Of a DNA stretch of 64,000 nucleotides, positions 1-10,600 are shown piece after piece. The stretch's first letter is position 1, and the number at the start of each line of letters is the position of its first letter. The notes under the pieces are model-generated. The model was not told the origin of the DNA. It searched no databases and worked only from the letters and a program-made list of their open reading frames with translations. Source of the stretch: Prunella strophiata (Eukaryota > Chordata > Aves > Passeriformes > Prunellidae); contig JAZBQD010000015.1 in assembly GCA_036583965.1 (NCBI GenBank), forward strand, positions 72,838,330 to 72,902,329. The letters run 5' to 3'. The position numbers were made by a program, and so were the translations under genes.

Positions 1-798
1 ATTTAGGTGCTTTCCCCAGTCCAGCTACCAATTACTAGTGTGTAAAGTAAGCAAATTATACTAAGTATAAAGCTTCCAGTTTTACCCATGAAGCTACACT
101 AATCTGTCAGAAAAAAGGGGAAAAAAAGAGTATTGGTGTTGTTGCTAGTTTTATTTTGGGTTTAATAAGCTACAGTAAAATGTAAATCAAAATAACAGAC
201 ACAATAATACTAATAAGAGTAAGGGCTAATATTATTTTTGTACCACTGCAAATCTTCATTTAGAGCCAACACAATTCAATATTCTAACATTCATTAGCCA
301 TGTAAGAGTTAAGTGACAGGAAAAACAATGTGAGATTCATATTGTATAAAAGGCATCTTTGAGGAAGGGGTTTGACACTCTCCTCTAAAAGCAGTTTTGA
401 TATCTGTGCACTCTGGTGTTCAATACTAAACTTAAGAATATAAGCTCATATTGCAAATATGAAATAGCACCAAATAATTTTATTTCTTTGGCAAAAAAAA
501 TTGCCTTGATTTCAATATCTGTGACTTGTGTCTTCATTTTTACTGTGGTGCTTTTTTGACTTCATGTGATACATTGTATATGTAATATTTCCCATAAAAC
601 CATTTGGTTTATTAATTTTTTCTCTTCTCCATTAAGGAACTAGCTACAGGTAAAATAGCAAATGGCAGAGGGGTGATAAATGTCATCAGATGTATGGAAT
701 GTCTGGGAAAGAATAACTAAAAAGGCTTTAAGACAGAAATTTGAAACAAAATAAAGACTTTTGAACAGGTTTATGATCTCACTAGTGGCATTGACAAA
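1..798. other. Unique AT-rich non-coding DNA
   Basis: I see no gene, RNA gene or recognisable repeat here. The stretch is AT-rich, with short A and T runs and stop codons in every frame. It reads as ordinary intergenic or intronic vertebrate DNA. Confidence 0.6.
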
Positions 799-899
799 CA
801 CAGAATCACCTATGGTAGAAGGGACCTGAAAGGGATCAGTTGACTCCAGCTCCTGGACTTGAACAGAACAATGTCAAGAATCACAGACCATGTGCCTGA
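799..899 (-). mobile_element. CR1 LINE 3'-end fragment, minus strand
   Basis: On the plus strand it reads CACAGAATCACC, then GGTAGAAGGGACCTGAAAG, and later AAGAATCACAGACCATGTGCC. This is the reverse complement of the 3' untranslated end of avian CR1 elements, where GGTCCCTTCCAACC precedes the terminal octamers. The length of about 100 bases fits the 5' truncation usual for CR1. It is diverged, carries no coding part, and its outer limits are approximate. Confidence 0.65.
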
Positions 900-1498
900 C
901 TAAGATGGTTTCAGATATGATTGAGCAGGTTTCTTTATGTGAAGTATGTAGAGAAAATTATAAAATATGAGATAACTAGAACTGTGAGTCAAAAAACTAT
1001 TGCAAAACTGGGCTATTCTTCCAAGGAAGCACTGTAAAATTGTACCTACTACCTTTCACTACTCTATTGCTAACCTACTGGCACATTTTTCTTACTGTCT
1101 GGGAGATGATCAAGATTACATAAATCTATTGCTTTCCATTTTAGACAAACAATGAACTCTCCTTACCCTTAGTAACTTACTTAATTTAATCTTGAATACT
1201 TTTTCCTTTTCCTCACATAAGTTCCTTTGAGGTAAAGGAATTCACAAATCCAGGGAGTCACATTTAGAAGTCTCAGAAAAGACCAAACTGTCTACCACTT
1301 GAAAAAATGTTCTTCACAAATTTTTGAGACAGGGCCTTTCAGGAACAAGTTTTATGATGTAAAAATATCTTTTTCAGTGTGCAGACTTGGAGCATGTCTA
1401 GAGTAAGAAGGAGTTTTATTCTTTCCAACTCATTCAGGATTTATGATGCAGCTCTGAATTTCCCAAGAGAATTTTACTGTTTGTTTCATTACAGTCAA
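900..1498. other. Unique AT-rich non-coding DNA
   Basis: No gene or repeat is recognised between the CR1 fragment and the G-run. All frames are broken by stops. Confidence 0.55.
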
Positions 1499-1527
1499 GG
1501 GGGAGGGGGGGGGAGGGGGGGGGCGGG
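1499..1527 (+). repeat. G-run with quadruplex potential
   Basis: Of 29 bases, 26 are G. The run is interrupted only by two A and one C, giving four G tracts of 5, 9, 9 and 3. Four runs of at least three G separated by single bases meet the standard pattern for an intramolecular G-quadruplex. The surrounding DNA is AT-rich and no gene lies next to it. Confidence 0.85.
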
Positions 1528-2855
1528 TTCTAAAGAAGAGAGAATTTAATTGAAAATATTTCTTAAAATTAGAAAAATTAGCAGAATGTCTAGAAAGGAA
1601 ATTTTTCTTCCCCCAACTTTTGTTGATACCTGGATTTATTCAAAATAGAATACACAGAGATGATTAAGCCATTTGTTGATATATGTTTTCAAGTCTTAAT
1701 AACAACCCAGTTCCCAACAGACTAAATAGGAAGAATCTTGAGTGTATAGCTTCCACTGAAATCCATTTTTAGATGCTAAGGATTTTGTCTATATCTTCCT
1801 CAGGAGTCACAAATCATAAATATTTATGACTTGCTGAAGAGAGTGGAAAGGATGATGAGATAAAATATCAGTATATTGAAAAGGTAGCCTAACTTTAAAA
1901 AGAAGCCTTGAAGCAGAAAACTAGCAAACCATGAAGAACAATAGTAATTTCATTCCCAACTTGGACCTTAGAAGACACCACCCCTATCACAGGAGGTTCT
2001 TTTAAAAGTTAACATATAAATGTTTTTAATTTTTTTTTTTCCCCAAGCAAATATAGTAAAACTAACTATACAGGAATATGAACAGTAGTCAAACATGACA
2101 CTGTTAGGCTAAACTTATTAAGTGGTTCAAGTGACCACCTGTATCAGAAGAAATCTTTGCACTCCCCTGCACAAATACACCTGCAGTAACTGAGAAGTGC
2201 TCTGTACATCTCTCCAAAGACTTGGCATAGTGGAATTGAGGGAAACTGCAACACTTGCTGCAGCCAGTCTCAGTGTCAAGCTCTACACAGTGGCTTGGCA
2301 CCAGGGTGAAGCTGCTTCACCCCGGGCAATTGGCTTCTACATGGTGCTGGATGGACAAGCAATTGATATTCCACCAATTTTTACTACGAGGGCTTTTAGG
2401 CAGATGTCAACACAAGCTGCCAATCACATCAGTCCATGATGACATCCCAGTATATGTTTCCAAAGTGCTAAGGCATCATTCTCTAGCCACTTGTTGATCT
2501 GTGGTCAGCATCTACGCTCCCCATGGTCCGTTCTTTCTTTTCTTGTCCCATTGGACCTGGTTTATTATATCCAGGGCTTGTGTCCATTGTTCTCTCAGCC
2601 ACAGCTTATTATATTCTATTATTAAACACATGAGGAATAAAAGTACCCATGACAGGAGCTCTTACCTATTCAGACCTGACTTTGAGTGCCATCCTGAGGA
2701 AAAGGCAGTGAAGTTTTCAGAAGTGCTCTGTTAGAGTATTTCAGCACAATAATTTGGACTTCCCTTGGTTGTGTCCTCCAGGCTGACAGCAAAAAATTAT
2801 TTCCCTGCCTTCCATAATTAATAGGAATATTTTGTTCTGCAGACAGTGCCCTGGG
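1528..2855. other. Non-coding DNA with a GC-richer middle, unidentified
   Basis: From about 2150 to 2720 the DNA is GC-richer and carries overlapping short open frames in several frames, none resembling a known protein. AATAAA lies near 2637 and a T/C-rich stretch near 2530-2560, so an old LTR or an untranslated exon is possible, but I cannot identify it. A 28-base segment (2666-2693, minus) is flanked by a pyrimidine-rich acceptor ending in TTTTCCTCAG and a GTAAGAG donor. The rest is AT-rich and shows nothing. Confidence 0.35.
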
Positions 2856-2951
2856 AAAAAAAAAAAAAAAAAAAACAAACAACACAACAACAACAAAACA
2901 AACAAACAAACAAACAAAAAAACAACAACAAAAAAACAACCAAAAAAACCC
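2856..2951 (+). repeat. A-rich low-complexity tract
   Basis: A run of 20 A is followed by AAAC and AAC repeats and further A runs. It resembles a degraded poly(A) tail or an (AAAC)n expansion. The minus-strand frame across it translates to long F, V and C stretches and is not a protein. No retroposed gene is recognised on its 5' side. Confidence 0.85.
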
Positions 2952-3973
2952 AGAAATCAAACACCAAGACCCAAACCAGCATGTCCTACTAATAATATCC
3001 ATCAAAACACTTGAATAAAATAATCTTCATCCAAAAAATCAATTTCAGTTGCTCTCTAGAATCTTAACAAAACAGGATGTAGGAGCACACTTTATAAAAG
3101 GAAATCCTAACTTTTCCAGTTGAAATTTATAGGGAGCCAATAAGATGGGTTGCTGAACTTACTTAAAAAGGATTATGCTCCCAAGGCTGGGGCCCACAGC
3201 TGCTCAGGACTTCTGGTGGTTCTTCTGCATCCACCTCAGCCTGGATCTGGACAGCATCCACTGAAGTACAACAGCCTTGTCAAGACATTTGCTCTACTAA
3301 ATTTTGCTTCTCTTTTGTTGTTCGTTAGGTTTTAGTGGGAAGAGTAATTTGTCTTGGGCAGCAACTCAAAACCAGTTAAAACATCCAATGCTATAAAACA
3401 TTGGTGAAAGCTAACAGTAAAGCTTTGCTTTGTCCTGATTCTAGCAAAAGAGACATTAACAGTCTCAATCAGGTCACCCAGGGGTGGATCAGGAGATATC
3501 AGAAGAAAAGTGTCTTTTGTTTGGGATTCTTAAATTGAAGTCTTTAGGAGAGGATACTGGCAACTGGATAGTTTCACCTTATTGTGTTTAAAGGTTTATT
3601 ATCTGTTTATATACAATTAGAAGATAAAACTTTCTCTGGAGAAAGTGTTTTGCACTGTGTTTTGAACTGAATTACCTTCAGTTTGTTAGGCTGTGACATG
3701 AGCACAAACATTTTGCATGGTGTTGCTGCAGGGTGAAGGTTGTCTTTCTGTGTCCTTCTGGCTGATTGCTGATGATTGGGCTGTACCTCTGTTATTCCAG
3801 GATGTAAGGTTTTGCAGCTAATACCCAGGCAAAACTCATCAGAGACAGATAGTAAATTCTGTATTAAGTAAACACAAGGACAGTACGGACATTGCACTTC
3901 CACAGACAGATCATAGTTGAAGATAGTTCAGAAAATTACAGATGTTATGCAGGAATGAGGAGGAATCACAGCA
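2952..3973. other. Unique non-coding DNA
   Basis: No gene is recognised. A 98-codon frame on the minus strand (3607-3903) has no recognisable domain and no flanking splice or promoter signal that I can support. The remainder is AT-rich with nothing identifiable. Confidence 0.45.
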
Positions 3974-4121
3974 TTGGAGTTCAAGGATCATTTATAGAAG
4001 TATTTGGGCAATGTTCTTAGGCACAGGATGGGTTTCTTGGGACTGACTTGTGCAGAACCAGGAGTTAGAGTTTGATGATACTTGTGGGTCCCTTCCAACT
4101 TAGAATATTCTATGATTCTCT
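3974..4121 (+). mobile_element. CR1 LINE 3'-end fragment, plus strand
   Basis: It begins with a decayed form of the last ORF2 codons (TTGGAGTTCAAGGATC). It runs through TTTGATGATACTTGTGGG and GGTCCCTTCCAACT, and ends in ATATTCTATGATTCTC, the CR1 3' terminus. CR1 elements insert by target-primed reverse transcription and usually leave short 3' pieces such as this. Its subtype (CTTGTGGG before the CCCTTCC block) differs from the CR1 at 42.9 kb. Confidence 0.8.
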
Positions 4122-5610
4122 GTCTCCTGTAACTCTTGAAAAATGAGGATATTCTAAAAGTCTTCTATAGTTCCATCATTTAGAAAATAAAAGAAGAATC
4201 ATCAGCTAGCCTAAGCTGGTTCTTACAGAAAATGAGACTTAATCTAACTGATTCTCTGACATCAATCCTCAGTTCAGCCTATCTAATATTTTGAAGTCTA
4301 TAGGTCAAAGTTCTTTGAGACCAACAGATTTCTCTAAATTTCTCTTGTCCTTTACCAATGAAAATGTGGTCTTTTACCAATGAAACCGAATGTCTAAATG
4401 TCCTTTACCAATGAAACCGAAGTCTAAATGTGTGTATAGAGGAGAGGTAATAGGGATGTTGGATTTTTCAAAGAGAAACAAATTTCTTCCTGCCACTTAT
4501 TGAACAAAGAAGTTTAACTAAACAAGTGAATCTTCATCTACATTTCTGAGGAAAAATAAAATTTCAAATTAGTGCTAAAATAGAAGAAAGCATCACCCTA
4601 ACCAAGCTACAGCCTGGAATGCCATGCTTGGAATCTAAGTGGGCTGTGTTCCCCACTAGAGATTGTGTCCTAATGACAAATTCTGTGTAAAGAAAATAGA
4701 TATTGCTAACACCCAATTCTAAAGCAGCTTGAAGACAGTTTCAGCTTTGTGATGGACAAGAATTTGCAAGTCTCTTTGATTAATGTGGTGAAGACATATA
4801 AAGTAGACAAAGAGTAGGAGCTTTCCTGTTAAGTGTAAACCAAGAAATTGTTTATGAGGTTGTTAAGACCATATTATTTGGGGATGCCTCTGCCCAAATT
4901 AAGGTTCAAATTATTTCATATGCTACAGCCAATAATATGGATTTTGTTTAACAATAAATGTGAGGTAGAGAAATTGAAAAGATAGAGGAGGAGACAGAGA
5001 GAAATCTTTTTTTTTTTTTTTTCTTGACAGGAACATGTAAAAGAGTAGGAACAATTGTCAGTCATCTAACTAATTATATAATTAATTGGTGATGTGAATT
5101 GATTGCTGAGGATTGGTGAGACAATAATTTACAAGTAAAATAAAATGCTGTTGCAGAATTTCCTATAATTAAGAGATAGTAAGAGAACATACTTCCAACA
5201 CAGTCATACGCAGTGTAGTACAATGTGAACCAAGAATGCATGCAGTCTTTCATCATTCATGCCAAAATATCTAAAAAAATGGTGAGGATGTCAGAGGTAG
5301 CTTTCTCCTCATGAACTCTGAACACCATTATGAAAAAAGAGGGGAAAATATTTCTTGATTCTTTAAAAAGACAGATATAAAGCTGATCTTATTTCTGTAA
5401 ATGGCATTGTCAAAACCACAAAGAAATTGTCTCTCTGATACTTCTTTTTGCTTTTAAAGAATACTCAGAATTGTCAAGGTTGAAAAGAAAGCAAACCCCA
5501 ATGACACAGAAGCTGTAAAACAAATCTGAAAAGAGAGTAGGAGGACTAGATATGTTCTCTAAATAAACATATGGGAAAGACACCCATCAAAAGCATGATC
5601 ATTTCCAAGA
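4122..5610. other. Unique AT-rich non-coding DNA
   Basis: Apart from the small tandem repeat at 4348-4432 and a T16 run at 5007-5022, I see nothing here. All frames are short. Confidence 0.55.
4348..4432 (+). repeat. Short tandem repeat, about 2.5 copies
   Basis: The block CTTTACCAATGAAA recurs three times. The last two copies are 31 bases apart and share ACCGAA and GTCTAAATGT. The first copy is shorter, 22 bases before the second. It looks like a recent local duplication with small slippage differences. Confidence 0.8.
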
Positions 5611-5613
5611 GTG

Positions 5614-6065
5614 TTAAGTTGTAATTTTGACCATTACAGCCTTAAAATAAAGTCCTTTTTTTGTATTTTGGTTGCTCTTAATAACTTTTCCTGCTACTGT
5701 CTGGGTTTGATGATTCATGTGCTGTTGCATGTCCGTATACCCCTGGTTCACTATTGGCAAACAGGATTGAGAAGCTTCCACTGTTTGGTCCTGTTCCTGA
5801 ATTTTTGAAAAACTAAAGCCACTTATGTTTTTGCCAGCATGAAAGCTGGCTTGATACTGAGTTTGATCTTCAAACTTTGGTGTTTGTTTTTTGTGTTGTA
5901 AAGCAGTAGGTAGCATGACTTGTTTAACAGTTATCAGAAAATTACACAGTGAAGTCAACAGTCTAGAAACATCAATCCAAGAATTCAAACTATAATTCTG
6001 CTCTTTATCCTCTACACTGTTGCCTCATGCACTCTGCTGTGCCATTCCATACTGCATATAATTCT
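5614..6065 (-). pseudogene. Unidentified coding-like region, possible decayed exon or retropseudogene
   Basis: The minus strand is open for about 138 codons from near 6026 down to a TAA just below 5614, long for DNA this AT-rich. The translation is protein-like: rich in N, Q, S and K with few low-complexity runs, including NSVEDKEQNYS near the start and KIQEQDQTVEAS in the middle. In the same frame, upstream of a TGA at about 6027-6029, it stays open to 6065, where a TTATATTTTCTTGACAG acceptor-like site lies. That TGA could be a CGA to TGA change. I do not recognise the protein. Possible readings are a pseudogenised exon, a retropseudogene, or chance. No clear donor site was found at the other end. 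Confidence 0.35.
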
Positions 6066-6308
6066 CTGTCAAGAAAATATAAATAATTACATATAATCAT
6101 GTTCTAAGTGCAGAACTCCGCTCCTGTTAATAGTTGTGATAAATATTCAGTTCTTACAAGTTCATATTCTGTGTCCTTTGAAAGATGGTTTGGGACTTTT
6201 TGATACCAGAGTAACTAGATGTTGTCATTCATCCTTTGAAGTACAGATATCTTGCTCATTAGCTGTTTGTCTTGCTACCTAGCAGACATGTACTTGTGTT
6301 GATCTGGC
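6066..6308. other. Unique non-coding DNA
   Basis: AT-rich DNA between the coding-like region and the LTR-like element, with no feature recognised. Confidence 0.5.
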
Positions 6309-7697
6309 ATGGCCTGGTTTTTGGTGGCAGCGGAAGGCCACAGAAGTGGCTTCTGTGAGAAGCTGCTAGAAGCTTCCACCATGTCCAACAGAGCCAATCT
6401 CCAATGGCTCTGAAGATGGACATGCTGCTGGCCCAATTGGAGAGGCTGGCAATGCCTCTGTGATGACATATTTAAGAAGAAAATTAAAACAGGTAGTTGT
6501 TCTTTCTGCCCCAGGTGGCAAGGCGCTGCCGCCAGGGCCATCCCAGCGCAGCGAGCAGCAATGCACCACCACAGCTGCCACCATCTCAGTGTGGCCCCCC
6601 AGCAAGCCTTGCCTGCCTGGCCACCCCTACCCAGCCATGCTGCAGGCAGAAGGGAAGGGGTGGTGGTGGTGGCATCTCCTTCCCGGCACTCTCCATGGAG
6701 AGAGGCGTTAATAGCGCCAGTCACAGCGGCTGCCACTGCACACACAGTGATGGAGGGGCTGCCTGGCTGGCAATGGAAACGTGGTGAGCAATTCCCCAAT
6801 GCAGGACCTGGGCATAATCAACCTCTCAGTGCTATGGCATCCTGCAGGAATCTTTGAATGAGTGGAACTTGTTGACAATGGTGCCTACGAGCAGAAGTTT
6901 TTCTTCTAGTCAGAGAAGAGGAGGAAGTGAGGACATGTTAGGGAAAACCACATGGTAGGACTAAGGTCAGTGGGAAAAAGAAGAGGGGGATGAAGTACTT
7001 CAAGTGTCAGAGCTGAGATTCCTCTGTAAGACATAGTGAGGACTATGGTGAAACAAACTGTCCCCCTGTAGTGTATGAAGACCATGGGGGATGCAGAGAT
7101 TACTCAGCCTGTGGAAAAAGTGCTCATGCCAGAGAAGGTGGATGCCAGGGAAAGCTTTAATCTAGTGTGAGACCCTAACAGAGAGACAGGGCCCCTGCCT
7201 CCAGAAATAAGGAGAGAGGGCCCATTCCAACAAACTAGAGCAGACATCCTTCGAGGACTGCACCCTGTGGATGAGTGATCCACTTCTGGGAAGACTGATT
7301 GCCCATGGGAGGACTCACAGCCCAGCAGAGCAAAGACTCCTCTCTCTGAGCACACAGAAGAAAATCTTGGGTGACGAACTGACCAAAACCTCCACACTTT
7401 GTCTCCCTGTGCTGTCAGTGGGAAGGAGGGCAGCCCTAGGGCTGGGGGGAAAAAGGTGTTTCAAAGGGTTATTTTGCTTCTCGTTATCCTCCTCTGACCC
7501 TGTTAATAATAAATTTACCTTATGCCTTTAAATTTGAACCTGTTTTGCACTTAGAATGTTTTTTTTTCTCCCAGTCCTTATCTCAGCTCCTGAACCCTTC
7601 ATTAATTTTTTTCCTCTCCTCTGCTCAGCTGAGAGCAAGAGAGAGACACCAAATGACTTTTCATGGGTGCCTGGCATCTGGCCAGTACCAAATCACA
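6309..7697 (+). mobile_element. Long avian LTR-like element, plus strand
   Basis: Landmarks match a long LTR family I recall from songbird genomes. These are CTGGTTTTTGGTGGCAG at the left, ACAGAAGTGGCTTCTGTGAG, a TATA-like CATATTTAAGAAG (about 6467-6479), repeated CCATGG/GAAGACCATGG blocks, GACGAACTGACC (about 7373), GTTATCCTCCTCTGA, an AATAAA at 7508-7513, and a right end near GGGTGCCTGGCATCTGG. No gag, pol or env sequence flanks it, so it is probably a solo LTR. The part from about 6510 to 6790 is GC-richer and fits the family less well, so it may be a variant or a nested insertion. The overlapping 70-174-codon frames inside it show no known domain. Ends are approximate and no target duplication was confirmed. 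Confidence 0.65.
7508..7513 (+). terminator. LTR polyadenylation signal AATAAA
   Basis: AATAAA lies in the right half of the LTR-like element, where the R region of such LTRs has its poly(A) signal. It follows a T-rich block (GTTATTTTGCTTCTCG), as in the recalled family pattern. Confidence 0.5.
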
Positions 7698-10600
7698 ATA
7701 CTAAAGTTCTTATTTCTTCTTTTCCACATCTGTGACAATCAGAAATCATAATTTTAGGCCTGTTTAGTTTTGGTTTTGCCTACATCTGGGAGGATAGTTC
7801 AATCTTAAAACAAATTTTTAACACTGGTGTGCTTCTGTTAGGAGATTTATATATTTGCTAGATAGAGCTTGATTCTCCCCTTTGTAAACCTGCCTTAATC
7901 TCAAAAATGAGTCTTTATTTACATACATAAAATAATTTAAATTGCTTCAATAAAAGCAAGAGAATTTCATTGTGAGAGATAGGAAGTCCCTACCAAAAAT
8001 ATCCTAAAACTCAATGCTTTGCTGAATCTTCTGAATCTTCTGGAAAGTAGGATCTCAAGTTACCTTTGGAAGAGGAAGAATTGGAACCTAGGTCCTCTAT
8101 GTGCTAGCTTGTTTTTCTAATTACATTACTGGTAGCATGTGGAAGATGAGCCAAAATATTTTCTAATGGGCTTGACCTGGATCACTTAAAGGCTGTTGCT
8201 GCCTATAGATGAATTCTGAGGAGGTACTTATCACATTTTATTAGATTTTTCCAAGGAGTCGAATTAGACTGTTCCCTGCTTATTGTATTATTTTTATGCA
8301 TGATTAAGTGTATTTTGCTCTTCTGTGAACTACTGTGATATCTAAGGAAAATGAGAACACATTCCCTGTAGTGAGCATTTAAAATTCCAGCTTTTGAACA
8401 TCTCTTTCTCTCTCTGGTATAAGTCATAGACTTGGTTTCCTGCCAATAAAACAGGACAATTTGATTTCCTGGAAACCATAACAATTAAAGTCTGGAGTCC
8501 TGGTAGAAACTAACTAGGTGAAACTCAAGGTCTTTTGGTGACAGGTGAACAGACTAAACATTTCAGGGTCTGGAGCAAATGAAAGGTCACATGCAATGTG
8601 TCACACAGACAGAATATTCTGAAAGGTTTTATTCTCTCTCTTGGAACAAAGCAACAGGATATTGAATGGCACTGAAAATTAAAAAGCACCATGAATACTT
8701 TGCAAAACATCAATTTTGCAGGAAAGTAGGAAGCCCAATAGACTTGATTTAAAATTGGATAGATGATAAAATCCTTGTGGGATATTCTGCACTATGTACT
8801 AAAGTGAGTCTCCATTAGACCTGTGAGGGTCTTGAATGCTTGAACAGTCCTTAATGGCCCTGACCTGCCTCACCTGGGGTCTTCACCCTCTGGAGAGCAC
8901 ACCTCTGGGGTTTCATATCCATGGGCTGAGAAGTCCCTTTTCAGTTCAGCATTTTGCCCCGAGTCCCTGCCTGGGATACCTTATCAGAATGCAAGTTTTC
9001 AGTCCAGTCACAGCCTATGCTTGCCCCTGTTTCTGGTCCCTCTTGAAGAAGACTCTGACATGTCTGGATTTCTTCTTCTATGGAAGCACCTATAACTGAA
9101 CTGATAGAAACAGCAAAACCAATTCACTTAAAGCTAGCACCCTGGAAAGCTCAGAAAGGGCTCACTGCTCATGAGTTCTCAACAACAACATGGATTTCCC
9201 TAAAAATGGATATTTCATTTCATTTCAGCTAATGTGGTTTAGATTGAAATGTAAAAAGATCTACTACCTTCTATAAAACTTGTAAAGAAATACTAAACAC
9301 TGTAAGTTCTCACTCTTTTCAAATTATTTTTATAATAATGGGTTTAATCAGAAGCGTCTGATGGCTTGCTTGCAAATATTGACAGATTTATAACTGCACT
9401 GTAGATGCCAGAAGACCTTAAAGGTTAAGGTGAAAAGGTAGAATGGGACAAAGAAGAAAAATATGGTCTGGTCCTTACTTAAAAGAAAGAAAAGCAAAAG
9501 CACTAGAGACTTGAACTTCTCTGAGGCATGAGACTTAATTTAGACAGATCTGCATTCATGAAAACAAAACTAACTTCTAGGAAAACCCTGCCATGGGCCA
9601 GTATTTTCAATCACTGTATCTCCTAGAAAGTCTTAATTTACTCTAGTTTTGCTTGTTCTAATGTCACAGAAAAATAATGAAAACCCCCTGTAGACTGATT
9701 ATTGTTACACCTCATGCCTCGAGTACATTCTTTAATCCAATTAGTTTTGTGGGTTTTTTTAAATTTCTATTATTTTTTTGTGAATATGAAGGTGCTTAAA
9801 TTAAAGAAGAATTATGTGTTTTCATCCTCTTTCAGGAAACATCTCATTTGTAGCTTCTGGTGAAGCTGTAATTCCTAGATTTATTACTGCACAATTGAAA
9901 TCCCTTTTCTAAATTGCCATTACAGACTACTTTATGAAATTTTCTATGCAAGGCACTATTCACAGTATCCCTTGAATAGCTTCTAAATGTACAATAAAAT
10001 GTCAAAAATTTAATGTGCATTTTTACTCTAAATTTTCAGAAAGAACACTGGAGAGTAGGAAATTTGATTATGTTTTCTTTGATATATTTAGTAGCTATTA
10101 TATGAGTTTCATAAAGCTTCTATATCTGCCCAGAACTATCATTGCATTAAATAAGCACCCAAAAATTGTGAAAGAGACATCTCATGTTTTTCCAAGTAGA
10201 TCTGTGTAATGATTTAACATAAAGTATTTCGTAAAATATAATAAAACTAAGCTTTTAATAAATCTTTTGGGTATAAAAATAATCAAATTAACATATTGAT
10301 TTTTACAGCATCAAGTATTCATTTCCCTTCCGATTAAAAATCAATGGTATCTTTCATTCTGTTACAGGATGGATTCTTTGGTAACTAATATTCTTAAATT
10401 GTTGGGGTTTTTTTTTTTGTCTAATGCTATTTTTAAAACACATACAAAAGAGGAGATGAGGTGATAGTTTTATTTTTCTTGAAGCTCCAACACATAAAAA
10501 TTTCAGATAACAACTGAAACAGAAGATGAATTAATTGTCTACATATTCACATTTTCAATTTTTTAGCTTGTTTTCAAACGTTTTGCATACATTAAAAATA

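Noticed and set aside
2670..3005. 111-codon minus-strand frame resembling a membrane protein
   Set aside because: The F, V and C runs come from the A-rich low-complexity tract at 2856-2951.
6275..6857. Several overlapping 80-174-codon frames on both strands
   Set aside because: They lie in the GC-rich part of an LTR-like element, overlap in several frames, and show no known domain.
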